A DNA stretch of 5,364 nucleotides from Candidatus Avelusimicrobium ruminicola (GCA_900319885.1 ONQH01000074.1:1-5364), one strand, 5' to 3'; positions 1 through 5,364 are shown, counted from the stretch's first letter. Notes: generated from the letters alone by a model not told the origin. Made by a program: numbers and translations.

Positions 1-78
1 TTGCGCATTACACAAGGGCTTTGTAATTGTTCCAAGTGCATGCTGGGAAACTGTTGCATGGCGTTTGAGAAAAAATAA
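1..78 (+). CDS. Possible 3' end of an upstream gene, Cys-rich C-terminus (partial)
   Basis: Frame 1 is open from the window edge to a TAA at 76-78. It would encode 25 residues ending in Lys-Lys, with five cysteines inside twelve residues (CNCSKCMLGNCC). The stop lies 4 nt before the ATG of the next gene, the spacing expected inside an operon. The stretch is short enough to be open by chance, and frame 2 is also open from the edge into the next gene. If real, the cysteine cluster could bind metal or form disulfides, but no family is recognisable. An alternative is that this is untranslated leader, or that the downstream gene starts beyond the window. Confidence 0.25.
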   Translation: MRITQGLCNCSKCMLGNCCMAFEKK

Positions 79-82
79 TTCT

Positions 83-685
83 ATGGGAAGAGTGTTCTTA
101 TTCTTTGTTGGGCTTATTCTTGCTATTTGCATCTTTACGGCAAGTCCTATACCGGCTTGGCTCATTGGGGTAGTATTATTTAGTGTATTCTTTTCTTTTT
201 TGTCCATCAAAAAGAAACCTTTGGAACCATCAAATTTTCAAAGCCAAGTATATAAAAAAGACGAATACGAAACCCTTTGCGACCTATATCGGGAGGCATT
301 TGCACATAACGATTTTGAGGCGTTGCAAGCGTTAGCCAAAGAATATCATGCAGGCGCAGCAACCGATTATTGGAAGGAAAATTTAGAAATCCGGCATAAA
401 ATTGCGCAGGGCGTGAAAAAATTGGCAGAGGTTGTAGAATCCGGCAATGCGCCGCGAAAACCTGAATTAGAAGATTTTTACTACATGGGCCTGATGTACG
501 AGCAAGGAGGATTTGAGTGCGAGCCGGACTTGAACAAAGCCATAGAATATTTTGAAAAAGCCCTTACCACTAGAACATGCTGGAGCCATTTAGAAGACGA
601 AAATGCTTTCTTGCGCACGCAAGTAGAAAAAGAATTACGACAAATTAATTCGTTACTGGCTGACATACAATTTAAGCAAAAATAA
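83..685 (+). CDS. Hypothetical membrane protein with C-terminal Sel1-like repeat
   Basis: I do not recognise this gene as a named family. The 200-residue product from ATG 83 starts with two hydrophobic helices, about residues 3-20 and 24-42, separated by a short SPIP turn. A Lys-rich stretch (IKKKP) follows, so most of the protein probably faces the cytosol. Residues about 60-88 form a helical pair (DEYETLCDLYREAF, then FEALQALAKEY). Residues 132-161 resemble one Sel1/TPR-type repeat: YYMGLMYEQGG, then LNKAIEYFEKAL. Such repeats usually mediate protein contacts; no catalytic motif is visible. The start is uncertain: a TTG at 65 would add six residues (MRKNNS), and the frame stays open to the window edge. 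Neither start has a clear Shine-Dalgarno. ATG 83 is preferred because it follows a possible upstream stop by 4 nt. The gene is AT-rich compared with the core operon and precedes another small membrane-protein gene by 18 nt. Confidence 0.75.
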   Translation: MGRVFLFFVGLILAICIFTASPIPAWLIGVVLFSVFFSFLSIKKKPLEPSNFQSQVYKKDEYETLCDLYREAFAHNDFEALQALAKEYHAGAATDYWKENLEIRHKIAQGVKKLAEVVESGNAPRKPELEDFYYMGLMYEQGGFECEPDLNKAIEYFEKALTTRTCWSHLEDENAFLRTQVEKELRQINSLLADIQFKQK

Positions 686-703
686 ACTTCACACAAAACT
701 TTT

Positions 704-1117
704 ATGAAAGAAAATTCTAAGAACCCACAAACTGCAAAGCAAGAACCTATATCGTCTTTTGGATGTTTGATGTTTGTGTTGTTAGGTATTCTAATCCTTC
801 TTGTTTTCTTTGGAACTATGCACGCATACGGGGCAATGGGCATATTAGGCACGGCAACCGTCCTATTATGTGTGATAAAAGGTATTGAATTTTGTCTTAG
901 CCGTTTCAAATTGCGTATTATTTCACCAAACAGATTTGCTTTATGGCTCGTCTTATCCTTCTTTTTGGGATTGGCTATCGGAGCGTTAATATATGGTTTC
1001 TGCGTAAAAAAAGAATACCTATATTGTTTAGCAGGAGTTAGTACCGTAGCGGCCGCATTCCCTTATTGGAAAGCACTATCCAAAATTACTTTTGAAAAGA
1101 AAGATAAACCTAATTAA
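704..1117 (+). CDS. Hypothetical small integral membrane protein (four predicted helices)
   Basis: The 137-residue product is not a family I recognise. After a polar, charged N-terminus of about 17 residues it shows four hydrophobic segments, at about 19-39, 43-65, 78-99 and 105-122. The loop between helices 2 and 3 is basic (SRFKLRIISPNR) and the C-terminus is Lys-rich (EKKDKPN). By the positive-inside rule both ends and this loop would be cytosolic. No catalytic, transport or binding motif stands out. The ATG at 704 has no recognisable Shine-Dalgarno in the 18-nt gap after the preceding gene, so translation may depend on coupling to that gene. The two are probably co-transcribed and may act together at the membrane. 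The 3' end overlaps the pth stop by 8 bp in convergent orientation. An immunity-like or small permease-like role is possible, but nothing in the sequence decides it. Confidence 0.72.
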   Translation: MKENSKNPQTAKQEPISSFGCLMFVLLGILILLVFFGTMHAYGAMGILGTATVLLCVIKGIEFCLSRFKLRIISPNRFALWLVLSFFLGLAIGALIYGFCVKKEYLYCLAGVSTVAAAFPYWKALSKITFEKKDKPN

Positions 1118-1670
1118 ACTGATTCATGGCCCGTTCTAGGCCGTCTTTGAAGTAGCTTTCCAGCGCGCAGACCGCACGCTCTAAGGCAGGCTCTAATAAT
1201 TTTTCTTCGTCTCGGGAAAATTTCCCTAAAACAAAATTGACTAAATCAAACTTCTCGGGCTTGGGGCCGATGCCTAAACGCAAGCGGGCAATTTTATCGG
1301 TCCCTAACTGCTCAATGATGTTTTTCATCCCTTTTTGACCACCGGCAGACCCACTGCCGCGTAGGCGCAGTTTGCCCACCGCCAAAGAGACATCATCAAA
1401 GCATACCACCACCCTTTCGGGCGGAATTTTATAAAACCGGGCCAGGCTGCTCACAGCCTGACCCGATAAATTCATATACGTGTGGGGTTTTAACAAAAAT
1501 ACGTCATGCCCCGCCACGGATACTTTGGCATATTCTCCCAGCTTTTGCCAGGGTTTCCACTCGGCTCCCCAGTTACGCCCGGCCGCCTCCACAATGCGAA
1601 ATCCCACATTGTGCCGCGTGCGTTCGTATTCAGGGCCGGGATTGCCCAGGCCAGCCAGGAGATATTGCAT
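1110..1670 (-). CDS. pth: Peptidyl-tRNA hydrolase
   Basis: Pth cleaves the ester bond of peptidyl-tRNA released from stalled ribosomes, freeing tRNA in the cytosol. The 186-residue length is normal for the bacterial family. The N-terminal signature is clear: GLGNPGPEYERTRHNVGF at residues 7-24, with Asn10 and the catalytic His20. KPHTYMNLSG at 61-70 carries the substrate-binding Asn67. FDD at 91-93 holds the catalytic-site Asp, and RLGIG at 131-135 is also typical. The segment GGQKGMKNI (110-118) has Lys113 where E. coli Pth has Asn114, a residue used in tRNA/peptide recognition. The ATG lies 3 nt after the rplY stop with only a weak AAGAAA element inside the rplY end, so it is likely translated by coupling as the last gene of the operon. 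It corresponds to Bacillus spoVC. Its stop codon overlaps the 3' end of the convergent membrane-protein gene. Confidence 0.97.
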   Translation of the reverse strand: MQYLLAGLGNPGPEYERTRHNVGFRIVEAAGRNWGAEWKPWQKLGEYAKVSVAGHDVFLLKPHTYMNLSGQAVSSLARFYKIPPERVVVCFDDVSLAVGKLRLRGSGSAGGQKGMKNIIEQLGTDKIARLRLGIGPKPEKFDLVNFVLGKFSRDEEKLLEPALERAVCALESYFKDGLERAMNQFN

Positions 1671-1673
1671 AAA

Positions 1674-2354
1674 CTATTTCTTAGCGGCTTCCGTTCCTTT
1701 GGTAAGGTTGCCTTCTTCGTCTTTCTTACCTTTGGTGGAAGAGCTTTCCGGTTGAGCAGCGGCAGCGTCAGCAGCAGGTGCAGGAGCCGGCGTTTCTTCA
1801 TCTTTCGGAATGGCCAAGTGTACCACAGGGGCCTCTTTATCAGTGATAAGTTCTACGCCTTCGGGTAGTTTAATATCCCCTGCCACAATACCTTTGTTGA
1901 TGGTCATGGGGGTAATATCTACTACGATTTCGTGCGGAATAGCACTTACCAAAGCGCGTACTTCAATTTCGCGCATGATGTGTTCCACGATAGCACCGTA
2001 TTGGGCAATATCGGCAGAGGTACCTTCCAAGCGGATCGGGACAACCACGTCCATTTTGTCTTTCATGCTTACGCGTTGAAAGTCAGCGTGGATCGGACGG
2101 TCGGTTACCGCATGGTATTGCACTTCTTTCACGAGCGCGAGTTCCGGTTTGCCGGCTAAGTTGATTTCTACTAACGTATTTTTACCGGCTTTAATGATTT
2201 TTTCCAAATCTTTTACGCTTACGGTTACGCTAACAGGTTCTTTATGCCCGCCGTATACTACGGCCGGGATGTTTTTTTCGGCTCTAATTTTGGATAGAGC
2301 GCCTTTGACGCCAATGCCTTCACGGGCGGCGGCAGAGATAGTTACTTTTTCCAT
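1674..2354 (-). CDS. rplY: 50S ribosomal protein L25, long form (TL5/CTC family)
   Basis: This protein binds 5S rRNA in the central protuberance of the large subunit; the Bacillus counterpart Ctc is a general-stress protein. The 226 residues match the two-domain TL5/CTC type rather than the short E. coli L25. Residues 1-95 form the 5S-binding domain, with IPAVVYGG at 29-36 and the conserved HADFQRV at 89-95. Residues about 100-185 form the C-terminal beta domain, including VPIRLEGTSADIAQYGAIVE (105-124) and LPEGVELITD (163-172). A low-complexity tail follows: Ala/Pro-rich at 188-201, then Ser/Lys/Glu-rich up to a Lys-Lys end. This tail is probably disordered. The start is well supported by a GGAGG 9 nt upstream. 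The gene follows prs by 27 nt and precedes pth by 3 nt, the standard ctc position in this operon. Confidence 0.95.
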   Translation of the reverse strand: MEKVTISAAAREGIGVKGALSKIRAEKNIPAVVYGGHKEPVSVTVSVKDLEKIIKAGKNTLVEINLAGKPELALVKEVQYHAVTDRPIHADFQRVSMKDKMDVVVPIRLEGTSADIAQYGAIVEHIMREIEVRALVSAIPHEIVVDITPMTINKGIVAGDIKLPEGVELITDKEAPVVHLAIPKDEETPAPAPAADAAAAQPESSSTKGKKDEEGNLTKGTEAAKK

Positions 2355-2363
2355 CTTGTATTT

Positions 2364-2368
2364 CCTCC
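2364..2368 (-). promoter_or_regulatory. Strong Shine-Dalgarno of rplY
   Basis: A perfect GGAGG stands 9 nt before the rplY ATG and fixes that start. It is the only consensus-grade ribosome binding site in the window, which fits the high output needed for a ribosomal protein. It lies between two copies of AAATAC and inside a possible weak hairpin formed by TTGTA and TACAA arms (2376-2380 and 2356-2360). Confidence 0.85.
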
Positions 2369-2381
2369 AAGTATTTACAAA

Positions 2382-3326
2382 TTACATAAACATTCCACTA
2401 ATGGATTGCCCATTGTGGTTGCGTTGGATAGCGTCTGCTAAAATATGCGACACAGACAGCGTTTCCACTTTGGGCCCTAAATCACGAATAGGCAGAGAAT
2501 CGGTAATCACCAGTTTTTTAATGCTACTGTTGTTGATTTTCTCTATGGCATTGCGTGACAAGAGACCATGAGCACACGCGGCATATACTTCGCGCGCGCC
2601 TTGTTCTTTGATTTTATTGGCTACGGTGGTCAGCGTACCCGCTGTATCCACAATATCATCAAAAATAATACAGATTTTGTCTTTCACGTCCCCAATGACG
2701 TTATAGACAACCGCTTCATTGGGTTTGGGGCGGCGTTTATCAATAATAACTAATCCCGCATCCATTTTGGCGGCAAATTTACGGGCACGTTCTACCCCAC
2801 CCACGTCGGGAGAAATGACCACTAGATCTTCCCGCTTAAAATCCTTAAAATAGTCCAAAAATACGGTGCGGGCACGCAAATGGTCCACCGGGATATCAAA
2901 AAATCCCTGAATTTGCCCGGCGTGCAAATCAATCGCCATTACGCGGTCTGCCCCGGCTTGAGTGATTAAATTACACGCCAGTTTAGCGGTAATCGGTACC
3001 CGCGGGGAGGCTTTCCGGTCGGCCCGGGCGTAGCCAAAATAAGGGATAACCGCCGTAATTTTACCCGCACTGGCACGTTTGAACGTATCAATCATAAGTA
3101 ACAGTTCCATCAAGTTTTCGTTGACGGGCGGGCAGGTGGATTGAATCAAATAGCAATCATGCGCACGCACGGATTCCAGCAGTTGCACATCAATTTCACC
3201 ATCGGCAAAGCGCTCTACACGCAATTTGCCCAGTTCCATATTTAAGTGTTCGCAAATTTTCTGGGCTAAAGCCAGGTTGGCATTACCGGAAAAAATGCGC
3301 ATATCGCCGTTTACACTTTTAGTCAT
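2382..3326 (-). CDS. prs: Ribose-phosphate pyrophosphokinase (PRPP synthetase)
   Basis: Prs transfers pyrophosphate from ATP to ribose 5-phosphate, giving PRPP for purine, pyrimidine, NAD, His and Trp synthesis. The 314 residues are the usual length for class I enzymes. Visible motifs in order are FADGEIDVQ (40-48, ATP-binding region), the flexible loop PYFGYARADRK (95-105), DLHAGQIQGFFDIP (133-146) with the metal-binding His135, SPDVGGVERA (172-181), DKRRP (196-200) with Lys197 and Arg199 aligned to catalytic E. coli Lys194 and Arg196, and the ribose-phosphate loop DDIVDTAGTL (223-232). YARADRK replaces the YARQDRK of E. coli and Bacillus; I recall the Ala form from other phyla. The chosen ATG overlaps glmU by 8 nt and has an AGGTG element 12 nt upstream. 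Met9 is a second possible start and aligns better with the E. coli N-terminus, but it has no ribosome binding site. Confidence 0.97.
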   Translation of the reverse strand: MTKSVNGDMRIFSGNANLALAQKICEHLNMELGKLRVERFADGEIDVQLLESVRAHDCYLIQSTCPPVNENLMELLLMIDTFKRASAGKITAVIPYFGYARADRKASPRVPITAKLACNLITQAGADRVMAIDLHAGQIQGFFDIPVDHLRARTVFLDYFKDFKREDLVVISPDVGGVERARKFAAKMDAGLVIIDKRRPKPNEAVVYNVIGDVKDKICIIFDDIVDTAGTLTTVANKIKEQGAREVYAACAHGLLSRNAIEKINNSSIKKLVITDSLPIRDLGPKVETLSVSHILADAIQRNHNGQSISGMFM

Positions 3327-4719
3327 GTTCTTTTTTTACACCTTTGTTTTCTAAAACGACCTGACGCGAACGGGCAATCGCCAAACCTTGGGCAGCAACT
3401 TCCTTGGTAATGGTAGACCCCGCGCCGATTTTTGCATATTCATGCACCGTTACCGGTGCTACAAAATTGACATTTGACCCTACAAACACGTGGTCTTCAA
3501 TCACGGTTTGATGTTTGTTTTTACCGTCATAATTGCAGGTAATGGTTCCCGCCCCTACATTGACCCCGGCACCCATTTGCGTGTCGCCAATGTAACTAAG
3601 GTGATTGACCTTGGACCCTTCCCCGATAACGGCTTTTTTAATTTCGGAGAAGTTGCCTACTTTGGCGCCCTTTTTCAAAACGGATTTTGGACGCAAGTGC
3701 GCGTAAGGCCCTAATTGGCAGGTTTCGGCTACGTCGCTTTCTTCAATATACGTGCCCAATTTTAAGGTAACGTGGTCGGCTATGACGGAATTATAAATGT
3801 AAACGCTGCTTTCCAGAGTGCAGTTAGCCCCGATTTGCGTGTTTCCCAACAGGTAACACCCAGAAGCAATGACCGTGTCTGCCCCAATTTGTACCCCCGC
3901 ATCAATATACGTATCTTGCGGATTGATAAGCGTTACCCCGTTATCCATGTGAAACCGGTTGATGCGGGCCCGCATAATTTGCGCCGCCTCAGCCAGTTGT
4001 GCGCGGCTGTTAACGCCTAAGGCTTGGGTATAATCTTGCGTGGCAAACACAATAGCCGGTTGGCCGGCTTGTTTAATAAAAGAAAGGGTATCGGTTAAAT
4101 AATACTCGTGCTTGGGGCCTTGTGGTTTAAGTTGCTTGAGGGCTTGCTCAAGGGCCGCGCTGTTAAACACATACATCCCGCTATTGATTTCGTCAATTTG
4201 GCGCGTTTTTTCGTCCGCATCAGCCTCTTCCACGATTTTTTCAAATTGGTTATTGGCGCCCCGAACAATGCGGCCATAGCCAAACGGATTAGGCACTTTG
4301 ACCGCTAACACCAACGCGCCGGCTTGGGCCTTTTCAAAGGTCCCTTGCATTTGGCGCAGTGTTTCGGCTTGCAACAGCGGCGTGTCCCCGTTCAAAATCA
4401 TCACGTTCTCGTGTTTTTGCAAGAAGGGAAGTGCAGCTTTGACCGCCGCGCCGGAACCGGACAAGTCGGTCTGCTCAAAAAATTCCACCGGGGCCGTAAT
4501 GCCCCAGGCTTCTTTTTGGTCTAAAACGGTTTGTTTTACTTGCTCCGCCCCATGCCCAATGACAATACCGATAGCCCCCGGGTTTAAGGCCTGGGCTGCT
4601 TTCAAAATATGGGCTAGAATAGGAAACCCGCATACCGCGTGGAGCGGTTTAGGGAGATTGGATTTCATCCGCGTGCCTTTACCGGCCGCGAGGATAAGAA
4701 TACTATTTTTGGCTACCAT
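3319..4719 (-). CDS. glmU: Bifunctional N-acetylglucosamine-1-phosphate uridyltransferase / glucosamine-1-phosphate acetyltransferase
   Basis: GlmU acetylates glucosamine-1-phosphate with acetyl-CoA and then couples the product to UTP, giving UDP-GlcNAc for cell-wall synthesis. The 466 residues are slightly longer than E. coli GlmU (456). The N-terminal pyrophosphorylase domain shows LAAGKGTRM (10-18) with Lys14, LPKPLH (22-27) with Lys24, NGDTPLL (110-116) with the metal-binding Asp112, NPFGYGRI (144-151) and EYYLTDT (205-211). From about residue 259 a left-handed beta-helix of hexapeptide repeats carries the acetyltransferase: Arg343, Lys361, His373, Tyr376, Asn387 and Lys402 all match E. 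coli active-site residues at a constant offset of 10, and GAGTITCNYDG (389-399) is intact. The uracil-binding loop LGTGHA of E. coli reads SGSGAA here (87-92). The ATG has a weak AAGAG element upstream and lies about 38 nt downstream of the predicted transcription start. The gene is the first of the operon and its end overlaps prs. Confidence 0.97.
   Translation of the reverse strand: MVAKNSILILAAGKGTRMKSNLPKPLHAVCGFPILAHILKAAQALNPGAIGIVIGHGAEQVKQTVLDQKEAWGITAPVEFFEQTDLSGSGAAVKAALPFLQKHENVMILNGDTPLLQAETLRQMQGTFEKAQAGALVLAVKVPNPFGYGRIVRGANNQFEKIVEEADADEKTRQIDEINSGMYVFNSAALEQALKQLKPQGPKHEYYLTDTLSFIKQAGQPAIVFATQDYTQALGVNSRAQLAEAAQIMRARINRFHMDNGVTLINPQDTYIDAGVQIGADTVIASGCYLLGNTQIGANCTLESSVYIYNSVIADHVTLKLGTYIEESDVAETCQLGPYAHLRPKSVLKKGAKVGNFSEIKKAVIGEGSKVNHLSYIGDTQMGAGVNVGAGTITCNYDGKNKHQTVIEDHVFVGSNVNFVAPVTVHEYAKIGAGSTITKEVAAQGLAIARSRQVVLENKGVKKEHD
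3339..3345 (-). promoter_or_regulatory. Probable Shine-Dalgarno of prs inside the end of glmU
   Basis: AAAGGTG on the minus strand lies 12 nt before the prs ATG, within the last codons of glmU. The spacing is longer than ideal. It supports the overlapping ATG over the internal Met9 start, which has no such element. A run of seven A (3331-3337) separates it from the start. Confidence 0.5.
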
Positions 4720-4763
4720 TTTGTTTAACTCTTGCCTAAAAATAAAATTAAATTGATAGATAT

Positions 4764-4792
4764 ATTATACAAAAATGTTATAGGAGTTACAA
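4764..4792 (-). promoter_or_regulatory. Sigma-70-type promoter of the glmU-prs-rplY-pth operon
   Basis: On the minus strand, TTGTAA (4787-4792, four of six matches to TTGACA) is followed after exactly 17 nt by a perfect TATAAT (4764-4769). The predicted transcription start is near 4757, giving a leader of about 38 nt before the glmU ATG, too short for a typical riboswitch. The surrounding 67-nt gap is very AT-rich. The -35 box covers the TAA stop and last codon of the pilin-like gene. No terminator is visible between that gene and glmU, so some read-through is possible. Confidence 0.7.
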
Positions 4793-5362
4793 CCAATATA
4801 TAAACCAAGCGGTTTTACTAAGCTTTCCGCCAAGACTCTTACAAATGGCATGGTCAAACCCATAATGCGGAGATTGTTTTATTTTCATGGCCACACAAAT
4901 TGCACTGTGCGCAAAAGGGCTATCCTCTCCCTCAGAATCATCTACACGGGAGTTAACAATTAGCCCCATAGATTCATAGGCTAAATCATCAAAATTAAGT
5001 CCAATCAACTGGCAGGAGTTTGCTTTGATCTTGTTTCCGTTCTCATCGCGCTCTGCTCTGCCGGCACACCATACATTAATACCGTCCTTTTTATATACCC
5101 CTTCTCCTGGCAAACCCTTATATTCTTTCCACTCAAAGCCCTCTGGGAGGAATTCCTGTAATTCCGGCTCCACTGGGTAGCTCCCCTGCTCCAATGCGCG
5201 AAACTCCACCTCTTTGGCCAGTTGCCGCCCGAACACTAATAACCTGGAATAACGGGTTTTCCACAAAACCAGTTGCAGTTGCGGAACAGCCACCGCGGCC
5301 AAAATTCCCACAATGATTATCACCACTAACATTTCCATTAACGTAAATCCGCGCGTATACAT
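4787..5362 (-). CDS. Type IV pilin-like / pseudopilin protein with prepilin N-terminus
   Basis: The N-terminus is a class III prepilin signal: a five-residue basic leader (MYTRG), then the mature FTLMEML, with Glu at mature position +5 and a hydrophobic helix to about residue 27 (VVIIIVGILAAVAVPQ). A prepilin peptidase should cut between Gly5 and Phe6 and methylate the new N-terminus. The protein would then sit in the inner membrane or assemble into a pilus or type II secretion pseudopilus. The rest of the 191 residues is a variable globular domain with four cysteines (99, 117, 156, 174), compatible with two disulfides, and an aromatic C-terminus (FIYWL). No pilus assembly genes are next to it, so it is an orphan pilin or minor pilin. 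The start codon is 2 nt from the window edge, so its ribosome binding site cannot be seen, but the leader length is normal. The stop overlaps the -35 box of the glmU promoter. Confidence 0.88.
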   Translation of the reverse strand: MYTRGFTLMEMLVVIIIVGILAAVAVPQLQLVLWKTRYSRLLVFGRQLAKEVEFRALEQGSYPVEPELQEFLPEGFEWKEYKGLPGEGVYKKDGINVWCAGRAERDENGNKIKANSCQLIGLNFDDLAYESMGLIVNSRVDDSEGEDSPFAHSAICVAMKIKQSPHYGFDHAICKSLGGKLSKTAWFIYWL

Positions 5363-5364
5363 AA

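Noticed and set aside
1..27. Possible promoter TTGCGC-15 nt-TGTAAT for the left-hand genes
   Set aside because: The spacer is too short, the -35 match is poor, and the stretch may be coding.
30..60. Imperfect hairpins and CATGC/GCATG inverted repeat near the left edge
   Set aside because: Stems are five to seven pairs with mismatches and have no following T-run; they are not convincing as a terminator or attenuator.
481..909. Minus-strand open frame of 142 codons across the two membrane-protein genes
   Set aside because: It overlaps both plus-strand genes, which have coherent membrane segments and repeat motifs, while its own translation shows no recognisable pattern.
1049..1056. Palindrome GCGGCCGC
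   Set aside because: It is an 8-bp restriction-site-like palindrome inside a coding sequence with no loop or repeat context; chance is sufficient.
1125..1150. Possible terminator hairpin GGCC-7 nt-GGCC after the convergent gene end
   Set aside because: The stem is only four perfect base pairs and is not followed by a proper T-run; the sequence is also part of the pth coding end.
1506..1868. Open frame of 120 codons on the plus strand antisense to pth and rplY
   Set aside because: It is wholly opposite two clear genes, has no domain-like sequence and is rich in the residues expected from reading a coding strand backwards.
4298..4756. Open frame of 152 codons on the plus strand antisense to the start of glmU
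   Set aside because: It mirrors the well-supported GlmU N-terminal domain and shows no coding features of its own; open antisense frames are common in GC-balanced genes.
4720..4763. Riboswitch or glmS-type regulatory leader before glmU
   Set aside because: The predicted leader is about 38 nt, AT-rich and unstructured, much too short for a known aptamer.

Overview
The window is mostly a bacterial housekeeping operon read on the minus strand, flanked by accessory genes. In minus-strand order it holds a type IV pilin-like gene at the right edge (4787-5362), then glmU (3319-4719), prs (2382-3326), rplY/ctc (1674-2354) and pth (1110-1670). Pointing towards pth from the left are two small plus-strand genes for unfamiliar membrane proteins (83-685 and 704-1117). 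A possible Cys-rich tail of a further upstream gene lies at the left edge (1-78).

The order glmU-prs-ctc-pth is the same as the gcaD-prs-ctc-spoVC block of Bacillus and other Firmicutes. GlmU makes UDP-GlcNAc for peptidoglycan and, where present, LPS. Prs makes PRPP for nucleotide, His and Trp synthesis. L25/CTC binds 5S rRNA. Pth recycles peptidyl-tRNA. The genes are tightly packed: glmU and prs overlap by 8 nt, prs-rplY are 26-27 nt apart and rplY-pth 3 nt apart. A good sigma-70-like promoter (TTGTAA, 17 nt, TATAAT) sits just upstream of glmU, and its -35 box covers the stop codon of the pilin gene.

The two left-hand genes are visibly more AT-rich than the core operon. The first has two N-terminal membrane helices and a cytosolic part ending in a Sel1-like repeat. 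The second is a small protein with four predicted membrane helices. The second gene ends tail-to-tail with pth, with an 8-bp overlap and no recognisable terminator between them.

Organism: the long L25/CTC form, the alternating pilin-like and housekeeping genes and the intermediate GC content would fit a gut or animal-associated Elusimicrobiota member, a group I remember as rich in single pilin-like genes of this type. That is inference from pattern memory. No rRNA or other decisive marker is present.

I see no CRISPR array, tRNA, rRNA, insertion sequence or integrase. I found no convincing new system. The least explained parts are the two-gene membrane-protein cassette on the left and the orphan pilin-like gene on the right.
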